Part shown: positions 11,691 through 21,966 of the stretch, one piece after another
Numbering within the stretch: the first letter of the stretch is position 1
Layout of the letters: each line of letters opens with the position of its first letter
NCBI RefSeq assembly: GCF_004359215.1
Contig: NC_090610.1
Coordinates: 5,592,159-5,656,158 of the forward strand
Reading direction: 5' to 3'
DNA from: Bremia lactucae
Taxonomy: Eukaryota > Oomycota > Peronosporomycetes > Peronosporales > Peronosporaceae
Length of the DNA: 64,000 bases
Program-made: the position numbers and the translations under genes
The notes under the pieces: model-generated
The model's database searches: none
Seen by the model: the letters and a program-made list of their open reading frames with translations, nothing else
Told to the model about the DNA's origin: nothing

Positions 11691-11910
11691 CTCAGCATTA
11701 AAGATTTCCGATTCTGCAAGGATGTGCGACCCCCCCCCAGAAAAGACGCCCCCAAAGCAAGTTAGCTCTTGAACCTTACGAACAGAGAAAAGCTACAAAT
11801 CTGCCTAAAGCATGACGAGTTGCCATGCTTGACTCAAGCTGCTCTTTGCGCTCGGGCAAAACATATTTAACCTACCAAAGCCTCATACTCAAGGCACAAT
11901 AAGTTTCATT

Positions 11911-12660
11911 GTGAAAAAGCGATGCGAATATGAAGCTATACATTCAACGAGCCTCACGGCAAAGGTAGGTATTTTCTGGAAATCTTTTTTTACACGAATA
12001 GCTGCTGCTATTGTATATCACTTTTTATCGCGCACTCCCAAACACCCCGAACTAGATCAAGTGCTTGCAAAGTGCATTCTTCAATGCGAAGCCCGGCATG
12101 TCTGTATTACAACAGGCTTATCAAGTCAAAAGCTGCAAGGTTTGCAGAGCACATTAATATCGAAAACGCGCCATCCTTCGCATGGATTAAAAGCTCAAGT
12201 CCCACCATGGCTTTAAGGCTTGTAAGTCGCACGGTGAGAGCGGATCTGGTTACATGGAGACGGTTCGAAGAAGCGCTACCAGCCCTGAAAGAAAAGCTAC
12301 AAAAATACGAGCTACGCGACATCATTAATATGGTGAGACTGGTCTCTTCTATCAAATGGCTCCGGATAAAACAATTGTGCGCACTCAACTTAAAGGGCAA
12401 AGAAAGACAAAACAAGATTGACCCTTGTCTTCGCTGCAGATGCAGATGACTCACATCGGCCCAAACCGTTCATCATCCGTCAGGCGCAAAAACCTACACA
12501 TTTATTAAAAAAATCTGGCGAGGGGCTTGGCGTCTTTTTGGCTGGAATAAGAAAGCTTGGATGACAAGCAAACTCTTCCAAGAGTGGCTAAAGACGACAA
12601 ATTAAAACAAAGAATGGACAAGTCGCACTTCTGTGCGATAATGCGCCTTGGGATATTGGG
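11911..12660 (+). pseudogene. Pogo/Tigger-type transposase, N-terminal and core half
   Basis: Plus-strand frames show LDQVLAKCILQCEARHV and SKAARFAEHINIENA (CENP-B-type DNA-binding region), then LQKYELRDIINM. A change of frame follows, with fragments matching the DDE core, including a LLCDNAP-type motif near 12622-12645 that would carry the second catalytic Asp. At least two frameshifts. The expected C-terminal part is present only as the inverted neighbour. Confidence 0.6.
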
Positions 12661-13197
12661 AACTAATTTTTTTGTGTGTTTTAGGTCGGATGGAGGAAGA
12701 GCAGTTTGACGCTTGTTTTGATTTTGTGGCACCTGGCCTTTCCAACCAATTAGAGTGCGCGCCTCTTTTGTACGATAAATAATCAACAAGAGGTACATCA
12801 CGTATCTGATATCCTCCGATGCGATATTTTTGTTGTCCACGGGAAATATCATTTATTAGAGGTTAAATTGTTACATGTAAATTTTTGATTGCAATGTCGC
12901 TCCGAAAATTTCGTTTTGACATAAACGTGACCCTATAAATTGAAAAAAAAGTATTTTGCTGTACACAGCACCATTCAAAACAATAGATGGTTGACACCGT
13001 GGCCGACAAAGCGAAAACGTTCAATTGTATTGAATGTTGCCGTGCGCTTGACACCATAGGCTAGTATGGGAATATTAATTCTTATTTTTAAAACATTCGT
13101 GATAGAGGCTTGGACGGCAGTGCATCAATTCGTTCAACTAGGACTTCATATTTTCTTTTGCCATCTCCGCACACCATCCTTTTCCTTCTCGTTTCCA
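12661..13197. other. No recognisable gene
   Basis: AT-rich sequence between the transposase relic and the pectate lyase relic. Small ORFs only. Confidence 0.35.
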
Positions 13198-13560
13198 ATG
13201 CCTCAAGCGTTCAAATTCATCCTAATCCTCGTCGTTGCAATTTCCGTGAAAGTCAGCTTTACAGAACTTTTTCTAATTAAGGCCGGCAAAGTGTACGACA
13301 ACAAAACGAAGACGTTTGACCGCTCGAATATCAAGTCTAACGGACAGGACAACGGCGGCGCAACTACTTCTGTCTTCATTCTCGAAGCTGGCTCGACGAT
13401 CAAAAATGTTAGCATAGGTGTGAATCAAGCGGAAGGCATGCACTGCTTTTCGTGATTGCACGTTTAAAAATTGCTGGTTTGAGGATGTGTGTGAAGACGC
13501 TTTTACGATCAAGGGGGGCATACCCAACAGTGTCACATCAATACTGGGTGCCCCGCCACG
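13198..13560 (+). pseudogene. Pectate lyase (PL3 family), frameshifted relic
   Basis: ATG 13198 opens a signal-peptide-like start (MPQAFKFILILVVAISV), followed by IKAGKVYDNKTKTFDRSNI and VFILEAGSTIKNVSIG..QAEGMHC. These match the N-terminal half of oomycete PL3 pectate lyases, which cleave de-esterified pectin in plant cell walls. The frame ends at 13455. The next family segment (DCTFKNCWFEDVCEDAFTIK) continues in another frame, so a frameshift lies at about 13440-13455. The C-terminal half with the GGG..V..FG..YRSCGNC region is absent. Non-functional remnant. Confidence 0.72.
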
Positions 13561-15161
13561 CTACGCTGACAACGATGTGCTGCGCAATATTTAGTTTGAA
13601 GGAAGGGCGGGAGCAATATACACCGAGAAGCTGGAATCAAGAGGGGCGACAAACCCCCAATTCTTGGAAAATGGCCCCTACTGTGTCTTGTGTCAGTATA
13701 CAAAAGAGAAAATCCATATTATCAACGCTAGAAAAGATCCGCGCTCGCAATGGGTGCGAGCAGCAGTTGCTCTTATAGTCAGTTAAGACAGGCTGTGGAA
13801 TATTTGATGGCCGATCTGGCTATGACCATACACGTCGCCGAGCCTCGTCTGATAGCTAAAGCCACGTGTTGCATCATCTTAAGCTTTTAATACATTTCAT
13901 CTCTATGCCTCGGCTTATAAAAATGCGCATTAATTGTATAAAATTGTTTGACAAGACCGTATGATAAAGATATTAACAAGCGAAATTATGCTGGCATCAT
14001 CTCGCATCTCTTGAACGAATTATTACACAACATATGGAGGAGATTGAGGTGGTTACGTGCAGTAGCTTGGTCACCGAACTTGCAATTTTCACGCTCCCAT
14101 CCAATGCTAGGATCATGATGGTTTGACTCGATTACGAACAGTAGATGTTGTTCCACGCTGACCGATCTCAAGACCTGCTCTGGCCGGAAATTGTCAAATC
14201 GATTTGTGCCTGTATCAAAAGAGGCATTAGCTAACTCAGTAATGAGAAAGCGACATGTATTGAGATCTTGGCCCAAATGTCTTGCAGCGACTAATGAGCG
14301 GGCAGCCGAGTGCCTCGTTTTCAATTCGCGGTATACACCGCTCATGTCGTGTGCGAAAATTGCGGCATGGAATCGGCTCTACCAATCTGTATGCAATATA
14401 TCATTCACCGCAACATACTTATACATCAGTGTGACTAGTGGGATTCCACGGCTAATGTAATCTACAAATTAGCTTGTCACGTTACCAACGGTGGTCTACA
14501 CCGCTGCTTACTTGAGTTAAAATAAATTTTCACATTATTCCATGACTTTATAAAGGATGACCCCTTTGCCAACAGCTTCTCCACGAGTCGTTTTCTAAAG
14601 TGCAAGCTGGCCGACCTTTACCGAAAGTCTGCTTGTGGACGTATTAGAAAGTGTAGGTACGAAAACAAATTCGCTTTATCCTTGCAGTTTAAACAAGCTA
14701 TGCCGGAAGATTGTGGCATTTAAAGTTTCTGTCATACTTAAATTTGGCCTCGATAGCCATCTGATTCTTGTGGTGCGCGAATATAACTGACGCTTCTGCA
14801 ACTTAATTGACGTGCGGGGGAAATGTTATTACATGTAGGGCTGTCGTAATCACATGGAGCAACCTTACTCTACGTACAATAATCACACATAGTTGTCGGC
14901 AAAGTATGCATTTTAAGCCAATCATATGATAGCACCAACTAGTTTTGTAGCCCGCCCAAAGCTTCTTCATTCAAACATTTAATTCCGACAACACGGGAGG
15001 CGACTCTTTCAGTCCCGCTTTCGAACCAGTAAGACGGACAAGAGCCAGCACTCGTGAGTCGAGAGTAGGCGTCTGTGCTCAAAGCAAATTACGACAATTC
15101 GACGACGGTCGCACTCCTCAAGCACGTCGTTGCCTGTCCTCTCTCCCCCTCCGTTTCCACC
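13561..15161. other. Unassigned stretch with one minus-strand ORF
   Basis: A 119-codon minus-strand open frame at 13986-14345 has no motif I recognise and no clear neighbours. 14460-15060 shows only scattered stops. 15000-15161 is probably promoter and 5' leader of the C2-domain gene. Confidence 0.35.
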
Positions 15162-16670
15162 ATGGGCCTCGAGTCGCCTTACAAACCTTCGAACCGTGGT
15201 TCCTTTCTATCATCCCCTATGCCGACCAATAACCCCACGTTTGAGGCACCGGCGTGTTCACCACCTTCACACCACGCCAGCGTCGACGATTGTGGGTCTA
15301 GCGACTCAAGCGATACGACGAATGAATTTCCTCAAGCGGAACAGCTGCTTGTGAGCCATCTACGCTTTGCGCACGCCCTTCGGAAGAACGATGCCGCTAT
15401 GATCTTGCAATACCTCGCAAAGGACGTGATTCTTGTATCCATTGATGGGTCCATTCACGAAGGACAGTCCGCTGTACTGGCTTCTCTTGTCGGCGCCCGC
15501 ATGACGAAGCTTAGCGCAAATCTTCACATTAAAGGGTGCCCCACGCGCTCGGGTTGTTGCCAGTCGACATTTATTTACGAGCACGGTATTGTGTTTAAAG
15601 ATCCGCTTTTTATGGAAGTCTTGGATTGGAAACTCAGTAGCGCAACGATCACACGAATAACGCACTTTGCTCTCCCGAACGCCAAGAGCGGAAAGACCCC
15701 GAACGACTTTAGTAAATCTGCACCATTGAGGCTTTCGTTTGGAGCGCGATGGTCTGACGAGGAAGATCCGAGTGGATGCATTAATGACTCGGACAGTAGC
15801 GAGATGTGGGACGCTGAGACGAGCAATCAAGCCGCTTTTCAACCAGTACAAACAAGAAGTCGACGCCTCAAGTCCACTAGCTCCGCTGATTACAGCAGTT
15901 CCGCCGTCATGAATATCTCGTCTGCAAGTTTAAAACGTACGGGAAGCAGTAGTAGCAATCAAAGTGGAGGATACGAGGCCTCCATCCAGCCTCTTACGCC
16001 ACGAACGAGCGTGGTTCCAAGCGCACGAAGCTCTGCACCATTGTTCACACTCGCCGAGATTTCGTGTCGAGGACTCAAGCCGATTCGAAAACGGAAGACT
16101 GTAAACCCATTTGTAATTCTTCGATGCCCCGTGACGGGATCTGTTTGGAAAAGTCCAATTAATCGTCGGGATCCGAATCCAAAGTGGAACCACATTACAT
16201 TTAAAATTCCTAGCCACAATCTTGCTGATGTTGTGGAGATTTCGCTTTGGGACCACACCTTTTTTCGATCGATTAAAGTTGCAGGTGCGGCACTCGTTGT
16301 GTCGGATCTTTTGAATCAAAATTCCGACCTTTGTACGACAATTGAGCTTGAACGATGTGACGCAGCACGTATTGGAGGTGATGCCCCGCACGTGTCGTTG
16401 CATGTTCGATTCGTGCAACACAATGGTGGTGATGGGGCGTCTCGTTCTGTGAATGAAGCGGAGCCGATGGTTGCAAAAGGTGTGACGGAGATAAGCAAGA
16501 CACTGGTTGGTAAAGAACCCCATAGCAATGGCTCATATTGGCTCAAAACCTCTTCGTTGAAAGACGGTCACCACGCTAGTATGGTATTGATGCTTGTTCG
16601 TGCTGCGATTGTGGCATTTCTTGTTTGGATGCTGTATCGTGCATCGCTTTTATGGCCACTGCTTGCGTAA
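15162..16670 (+). CDS. Tail-anchored protein with SnoaL-like and C2 domains
   Basis: Single-exon gene, 502 aa, start ATG 15162 in a strong context (CCACCATGG); the open frame extends upstream but without ATG. Residues about 65-167 resemble the NTF2/SnoaL-like fold (HALRKNDAAMILQYLAKDVILVS...). About 170-285 is a Ser-rich linker. About 288-425 is a C2 domain (FTLAEISCRGLKPI..KTVNPFVILRC...SPINRRDPNPKWNH...VEISLWDH). The last 30 residues form a hydrophobic segment (VRAAIVAFLVWMLYRA) reaching almost to the C terminus, so it is probably tail-anchored with the C2 domain in the cytosol. A lipid- or membrane-linked role is inferred. It is tail-to-tail with the Nudix gene, 98 bp apart. Confidence 0.85.
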   Translation: MGLESPYKPSNRGSFLSSPMPTNNPTFEAPACSPPSHHASVDDCGSSDSSDTTNEFPQAEQLLVSHLRFAHALRKNDAAMILQYLAKDVILVSIDGSIHEGQSAVLASLVGARMTKLSANLHIKGCPTRSGCCQSTFIYEHGIVFKDPLFMEVLDWKLSSATITRITHFALPNAKSGKTPNDFSKSAPLRLSFGARWSDEEDPSGCINDSDSSEMWDAETSNQAAFQPVQTRSRRLKSTSSADYSSSAVMNISSASLKRTGSSSSNQSGGYEASIQPLTPRTSVVPSARSSAPLFTLAEISCRGLKPIRKRKTVNPFVILRCPVTGSVWKSPINRRDPNPKWNHITFKIPSHNLADVVEISLWDHTFFRSIKVAGAALVVSDLLNQNSDLCTTIELERCDAARIGGDAPHVSLHVRFVQHNGGDGASRSVNEAEPMVAKGVTEISKTLVGKEPHSNGSYWLKTSSLKDGHHASMVLMLVRAAIVAFLVWMLYRASLLWPLLA

Positions 16671-16768
16671 GAAACGCTACGTATTAGGTCGACGAAAAAG
16701 AATTGGCTAAAGCGTCGTGTATACTATAAACATAAAGACGTTGGAGCGATTGTTTTTTATTTTTATTT

Positions 16769-17307
16769 CTAATGTTCGATAAATGTGGGGGAAAACGTGC
16801 TGTGAGTCGCGTGGTAGAGGGGTGTAAACATGTCACTACGAGATCGCAAGTCAACCCACGGCACCCAGCTCCACCCGACGCACTTGTGTGGCTCCATATT
16901 TCGAACAATTTGCTTGTCGTCGACGACAGCTTGCATGAATATCGTAATGTAGTGCTTGCCTTCGTTTTCCATGGGATCATTCGTTACAGTGGCAAATTTC
17001 GCCTCTTGTAGATCTAGATCTGATTACGACACCATCAAGGATAAACACGTATACTTCTCGTATACAAATGCAATGTTTACGCACCAGTCTCTTCTTTAAC
17101 CTCTCGAAGGGCACACTGTTCCCAGGTCTCGAACATTTCTAAATGCCCTCCTGGAAGCGCAACTTTTCCCTCGCCGTGGGAGCCCTTGCGTTGGCCAATG
17201 AGCACGCAGTTTGGGTACTTTTTTGACAAAAGCAAGACACCTACACCGACGCGAACGACGGCTCTTTGATCCTTCAGCTTTGCGTACTCGGTCTGAAGCG
17301 TCTCCAT
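16769..17307 (-). CDS. Nudix hydrolase, NUDT15-like (2 exons)
   Basis: Exons 17085-17307 and 16769-17019 join through a 65-bp intron (GTGCGT..CAG) to a 157-aa protein. Residues near 30-70 carry the Nudix box [22 protein letters not shown]. The C-terminal exon reads [27 protein letters not shown] then [16 protein letters not shown], as in NUDT15/MTH2-type nucleotide-sanitising hydrolases (human NUDT15 is about the same length). These cleave nucleoside triphosphates or other NDP-X substrates; the substrate here is not determined. Start chosen at [11 protein letters not shown], just before the first beta strand. Confidence 0.88.
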
Positions 17308-17377
17308 GCTACAGAATTTGAATAACATCATTTCAGATGAGCTCAATACGTCCACTAATTTCCTGCTTTTAAAGCAC

Positions 17378-18015
17378 CTACCGGTTGGTCTCGGACGTGT
17401 CTTGAGTCTCGAGAAAATTAATGATCGCATCCAAATTTGACGTAGAACTAAGCTCACTCCATTCACTTGTATGGCTGATCTGGCTTAATTGACTCACAGG
17501 TTCAGTAAACCCGTCGCCACACGATTGGAAGTCGCTATGTAACAATTCTTTATCTTCACCATCTTCTGCCGTCGTGTACCCCAGAGGAGACTGAGATAGC
17601 ACGAGCGCTTCAGTCTCAACGGCTAGTGGAGATATCAAAAGAGCTTCCGAGGTCGGAGTTACGCTTGTCGTAGGCTCACTGCTTGACTGTGTACATTATA
17701 TTATAATTTCGATAAACTTGATCTATTTTTTTTTAAATTGTAGTTAACGCACCTCGCTAGCGCTTAGCTGACTGGTGCATAGTAAGGAGTCATCTTTTTC
17801 AATGTACTTCATCAGAAGCACCTTCATCTTGGCATTTTCTCGGGCCTATATTCTTATTATTAATACTTATCGACTGTTTCTAATGCATTGTTGCTATGTA
17901 CCGTAACCACGAGTCGTCGTTTGGCTTCCATAAGTGCTGAGCGGAGGACCTTCAGCTCTGCTTCAGCATCACGAAGTGTACGCCGCTTCTTCGTGGGTGA
18001 TTCTTTGGTCATCAT
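17378..18015 (-). CDS. Uncharacterised coiled-coil protein (3 exons)
   Basis: Exons 17902-18015, 17753-17845 and 17378-17686, all introns phase 0 with GT..AG ends, give 171 aa. Residues 1-12 are basic ([12 protein letters not shown]). About 13-60 form a coiled coil ([23 protein letters not shown] then [17 protein letters not shown]). The rest is acidic and Ser/Thr-rich without motifs. The basic start plus helix is loosely bZIP-like, but the asparagine/arginine signature is absent, so I do not assign it. It is head-to-head with RPB9 with 172 bp between starts. An upstream in-frame exon (18166-18279) could be spliced on but is antisense to RPB9 exon 1, so I left it out. Confidence 0.65.
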
Positions 18016-18187
18016 AGGAGTAGGTAGAAGTAATAGCGGTTCAGTTGCAGGTGACCTATTCTAGGCTTGAAAGTTCACGAGCATCAGCGAAAGCATTTAT
18101 TTCGATTTATTGACAATTACTGCTGCAACTTTGTAGAAAGCGTACTTAGTGAGTGAAACGCTCACTCTTAAAACCGCACGCGGCACG
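18016..18187. promoter_or_regulatory. Shared promoter region, coiled-coil gene and RPB9
   Basis: 172 bp separate the two divergent start codons. No TATA box or other motif is evident. The bidirectional function is inferred from layout alone. Confidence 0.4.
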
Positions 18188-18762
18188 ATGGCCGCCGCTG
18201 GAATGCGGTTTTGTCGCGAATGGTATGTAGTTGTGGTCTCTCCCTCTTGTATCGAGACAGCAATGTCGCGTTTCTTCATCCTCTATGGCTTCATTGGCAC
18301 AAAATTTGGTCTCTGAATCTCAATCTTATGGTATGTTTACAGCAACAATATGTTGTACCCGAGCCAGGACCGTGAAATTCGCCGCCTGGTGTTCCGCTGT
18401 CGCAATTGTGGACAGTCTGAGGACGTCGAGGAAAGCTGTATTTATGTCAATGAGCTTGTAAAGGACACACGGTACGTCTTTTATTGTTCGTCTTCTTTAG
18501 TCGTGGGCAATACAAGTAATGACGCAATTTTGGTAGGGTGCAGCTAGACGTGCTGCCTGGAGACGTGATCGACGATCCGACGCTCCAGCGCGACCATGAC
18601 GTAGCGTGCCCGAATTGCGGACACAACGGCGCCGTTTTTATCCGTTCGCAGGATGGTGTGAAGCAAGCAACACTCGCGCTTATCTGGGTCTGTTTGAATC
18701 GCGACTGTCAGGTGGATGAGGAGGGCAATCGCTTACCATCATATCGTTGGATGGGGATTTGA
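18188..18762 (+). CDS. RPB9: RNA polymerase II subunit RPB9 (3 exons)
   Basis: Exons 18188-18222, 18343-18471 and 18537-18762 encode 129 aa. The 35-nt first exon supplies MRFCREC by splitting a Cys codon with exon 2. Zinc ribbon 1 is Cys9/Cys12 and Cys31/Cys34 (FCREC, FRCRNCG); zinc ribbon 2 is Cys79/Cys82 and Cys107/Cys112 (ACPNCGH, VCLNRDC). The linker carries DPTLQRDHDVACPNCGH, diagnostic for RPB9 against RPA12/RPC11. RPB9 acts in the polymerase jaw, in start-site choice and elongation fidelity. Odd: about eleven extra residues sit between the last Cys and the terminal YRW. Confidence 0.88.
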
Positions 18763-19774
18763 GAACATTGGTTACCACGGTACGCGAATTATTATCCGAG
18801 CCAGATTGATTTTTAAATGCTTTAGTAGATTTATACGCGCTTGTGGCTTATGTTCATATCGTTTTACAGAAGTGTTGGCAATAGTACCATTCAAATAGAA
18901 TACGCAAAAAAAACATACATGCCTTTGGGATGAAAATCACTTTTTAATTGTATGCAGCATACTTCTTGCCCGTAGTCAGAAGTTGCGAGAAAGAGCCACT
19001 GGGAAGAAAAGTAGAAGCAATCCGTATTTCACTCGGAAGCTGTCTGGCAAAAGTACAGCTTTTCGTGCATATCAGATTTAAATATGAATTCAATAGCCAG
19101 CTTGGCTGAAGGGTTGCTGATTTAAATGAAGATTATGAGAAGGTTTATTAGCACATAGGTAATGGTGTTGAGCAAAATTGAGCGGCTTTCTCAGAGTGAT
19201 AAAAAATAAAAAGAATTAAGTAGTGTGCCGAGTAGCAATTCAGCTTGTTTTTGATCATGTAATCGAGTTATGTTTACACATAACTCGAGTCTTCTATTCA
19301 CGCGCACACCAACAATATCGTTTACGTATCAAGCATTTTCCATTTATTGCTTTCGAAAGTCGTTTAAAAGAACATTGGCTGGCTCATCGCAGTCTCAATC
19401 ATGACATTTCATTGACCATCATTCTTAAAGCTTCATATTCTAGAATTATTGTTTGACAACAAAGGGTAGCAAGTACTTCTTGCACCGACTGTTCATTTGC
19501 CTTGACACGCCTCTTGTCCATTTTGCATTTCGCGCCATAAGTCACAGCTAAAGAGCAAAAGCTTCAAGCAGCACCGAGACATGCGCACTCTTAATATAAC
19601 CAAATTTATATGAGTACGTCTGCATCATACCATGAAACAATTCTTTTTTACATTCGATAACATTGCAATCTCATCAATTATTTATTGTATCTGCAATTCT
19701 TCAGGACTGACAATTCTCAAATTCCCTAATGAACGCCACATCTCGGTACTGCCTCGTACAACCAACCTCTACTT
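18763..19774. other. Intergenic, nothing recognised
   Basis: AT-rich kilobase between the convergent ends of RPB9 and the cap methyltransferase. No ORF with recognisable motifs, no repeat of other window sequence. Confidence 0.45.
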
Positions 19775-21482
19775 CTAATAAACTTTTTTAAACGCAAGGA
19801 CTTGGTAAAGACCTGCAATTTCCCACTCAGCATCCGAAATAGATCCACGGATATTAGTCACGTGCATCTTTTCCAATAACGTTCGATTTCGATCCTGATC
19901 TTTGCGTTGCTGAATATAGCGATGAAAATTCTGCTTCAAAAGAAGCTCAAATCCATGTTCGCGTAAGAGTTTGGCCAGCAAATCGTCTGGTACCAAATAC
20001 TCTGGTAGGTCAACAGCTTGGCATCCACCCCCTTCAGCATCCTCTTCAACGCGATCACGCAATGTAAAGTTATATCGCAGTCCAAACGTTCCTTCTTCAG
20101 CGATAGTAGGTCCTGAAAGTTTGGCTCGTGTTGCTGCATCAAAGCGAATACAACAGACTTCACGATCGTGTTCATCCACAATTCTCACGTCAGGCTTGTG
20201 AACTTTTTGATCTTCTCTCTCTTTCTCAGGTGGTTGCAATCCTTGGTAAAATTTCATCAAGAGCTTATTTGGATCAACGGTGGTCGCAATTAAAACACCA
20301 CCATCAGCTAGTAATTCGTGCACGGTCGAGAAGAAACGATTTGCACGTTGTGCGTCACCAAACATGTAGTGAAAAGAGAATTGAACCGATACAATATGGA
20401 ACGTGCCAACGGCCGCAGTTGCTAGCGGAATTGCATCGTGCCATCCTCGGGTTTCATTCCAGCAATGCATTTCATCGCGAAGCAAGTCCACAATTCCTAA
20501 ATCTCCTTGAATAAATTGCACATTGGTATGTCGATCCCGTTGATTGCGCGAGAAGGCCGTAAATCGCTCCACCGCGTCTTCTAATGACTTTTGTGCAATA
20601 TCAACTCCCACATATCGAGCCAAGTTGCGCTTGGTCCATTTCATTAAATCGCCTCCTTTTCCACACGCTAAATCCAGTACACAATCGTCTTCGTGACGTG
20701 AAAATTCATTAATTAAAATGGATTTGACCCAATTATTTAACGCTCGCATGTGGAATAAAAGACTGTCAGCACGATCACTTTGAGCGCGTCGCTGTAATTG
20801 ATTATAAAACGCGGCAGCAGCGTCTGGATCCGTTTCTTTGTCGCTATCATGACTTCGAGACATGACGTCAAACGATCGTTTATTACTACTTATTTTTTCC
20901 GGCATTTGCTCGGGAGTGGACACTAAATTTGAAATCGTCATCGCTCGTGACGGTCGTAAGTTCTCTGTAATTAAATCAAATTCAATTAATAAAGAATCCA
21001 TTCCTTACGATTATTCTATAATTTACAATACCTTGAAGTTGCTCTGCGCCTAGCGCAGGAGGTCCAGGACTAAGCAGGTCCGATAAAGAATTATATTTCT
21101 TTTTTACGAGCGGTGAAGGGTCAGAACTGTCCAAAGGAGCGAAAGCTCGAGGTGAAAGGGACTTTGAGTCGTCAATAGATGGAGCAGCGACAGGCGGTGG
21201 CTCTGTCGAGGGAATGTCATAGAATTGTGTTGGAGGAGAGGGAGATGGACTGGGAGATTGATAAAGCACGGGCTTGTCGTACGAGATAGTGGCATTCTTG
21301 TCCTTAACGTGGAAATAAAAGCGGCGACCATCGCGGTCAAATTGGTGAGACCAGCCACGTGGAAGTTCGTCGTCTACCCAATACACCTTCTTGGTTAGCA
21401 CATTGTGGTAGTAAGGCATGTTCTTGGAGCGCGACATGGCTATCTCCCATTCAGTCGGCAGCGGCTCTTCAATCACTTTCAT
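19775..21482 (-). CDS. WW-domain / mRNA cap guanine-N7 methyltransferase fusion (2 exons)
   Basis: Exon 1 (21032-21482) and exon 2 (19775-20964) join through a 67-bp intron (GTATTG..TTACAG) in matching phase to give 546 aa. Exon 1 encodes two WW-like modules: residues 8-41 (Trp12, YYHN, Trp35, Pro41) and 40-71 (Trp44, RFYFH, Tyr68, Pro71), then a Ser/Pro-rich linker. Exon 2 encodes an RNMT/Abd1-type methyltransferase, with SAM motif DLACGKGGDLMKW at about 248-260 and VQFSFHYMF in the active-site region. It methylates the cap guanine N7 of nascent mRNA. WW modules that bind Ser-Pro suggest docking to the polymerase CTD (inference). The ATG inside the intron (20999-21001) is not the start. Confidence 0.85.
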
Positions 21483-21966
21483 CGTCTGGCAGTAAGTCAA
21501 GGGCAAAAAGTATGATATTTATGTTTTACTAACCGCGCGAATTAGCAAGAAAAAGGCATGGACCGAATTTTATAAGCTGAACATTAAAAATAATCGACTC
21601 CAATACGGTGGGAATTCCGAATTCCGAATTAAGCTCTTGGATGCATGGAAGATGATGCCTTTGTCATTTACGAAGCTTTCTTTCCGTGTTCAGTCGCTCC
21701 TTTTGCCGTACAATTAATGTTTACTCTCATTTGATAGCAACAGGACCTATTATAAGTTAAATTAATTAAAGCACGCTGTCGCTACCTAGACTCTCAAGTG
21801 ATGTTAGCTGATTGTTGTGCTTTAGATTGAAAATGGAGCTCTTTACAAATCCTGTATAAATTAATCTATTAACTTGATGGTGCCTTTAAAAACTATAAAA
21901 TCAGTTATAACGTACTTTGCTGCATATTGGTCAATACTATCCCTGCGCTTCGCACGCAGAAAAAAA
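21483..21966. other. Intergenic / 5' leader of WW-cap gene
   Basis: A polypyrimidine stretch ending TGCCAG sits just before the start at 21482 and could be a 5' UTR splice acceptor. Otherwise nothing is recognised. Confidence 0.35.

Noticed and set aside
15075..15161. Longer N-terminus for the C2-domain protein
   Set aside because: The extension starts with GTG, not ATG. The first in-frame ATG (15162) has a strong context.
17378..18015. bZIP transcription factor
   Set aside because: A basic start and coiled coil are present, but the N-x7-R basic-region signature and heptad leucines are not clear.
18166..18279. Extra first exon for the minus-strand coiled-coil gene
   Set aside because: It is in frame and has usable splice sites, but it lies exactly antisense to RPB9 exon 1, whose coding capacity explains the open frame. 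I start the gene at 18015.
20965..21001. Stand-alone cap methyltransferase starting at the ATG at 21001
   Set aside because: These codons lie inside a well-formed intron (GTATTG..TTACAG) that joins the WW exon in phase. The sequence lacks conservation-like features.
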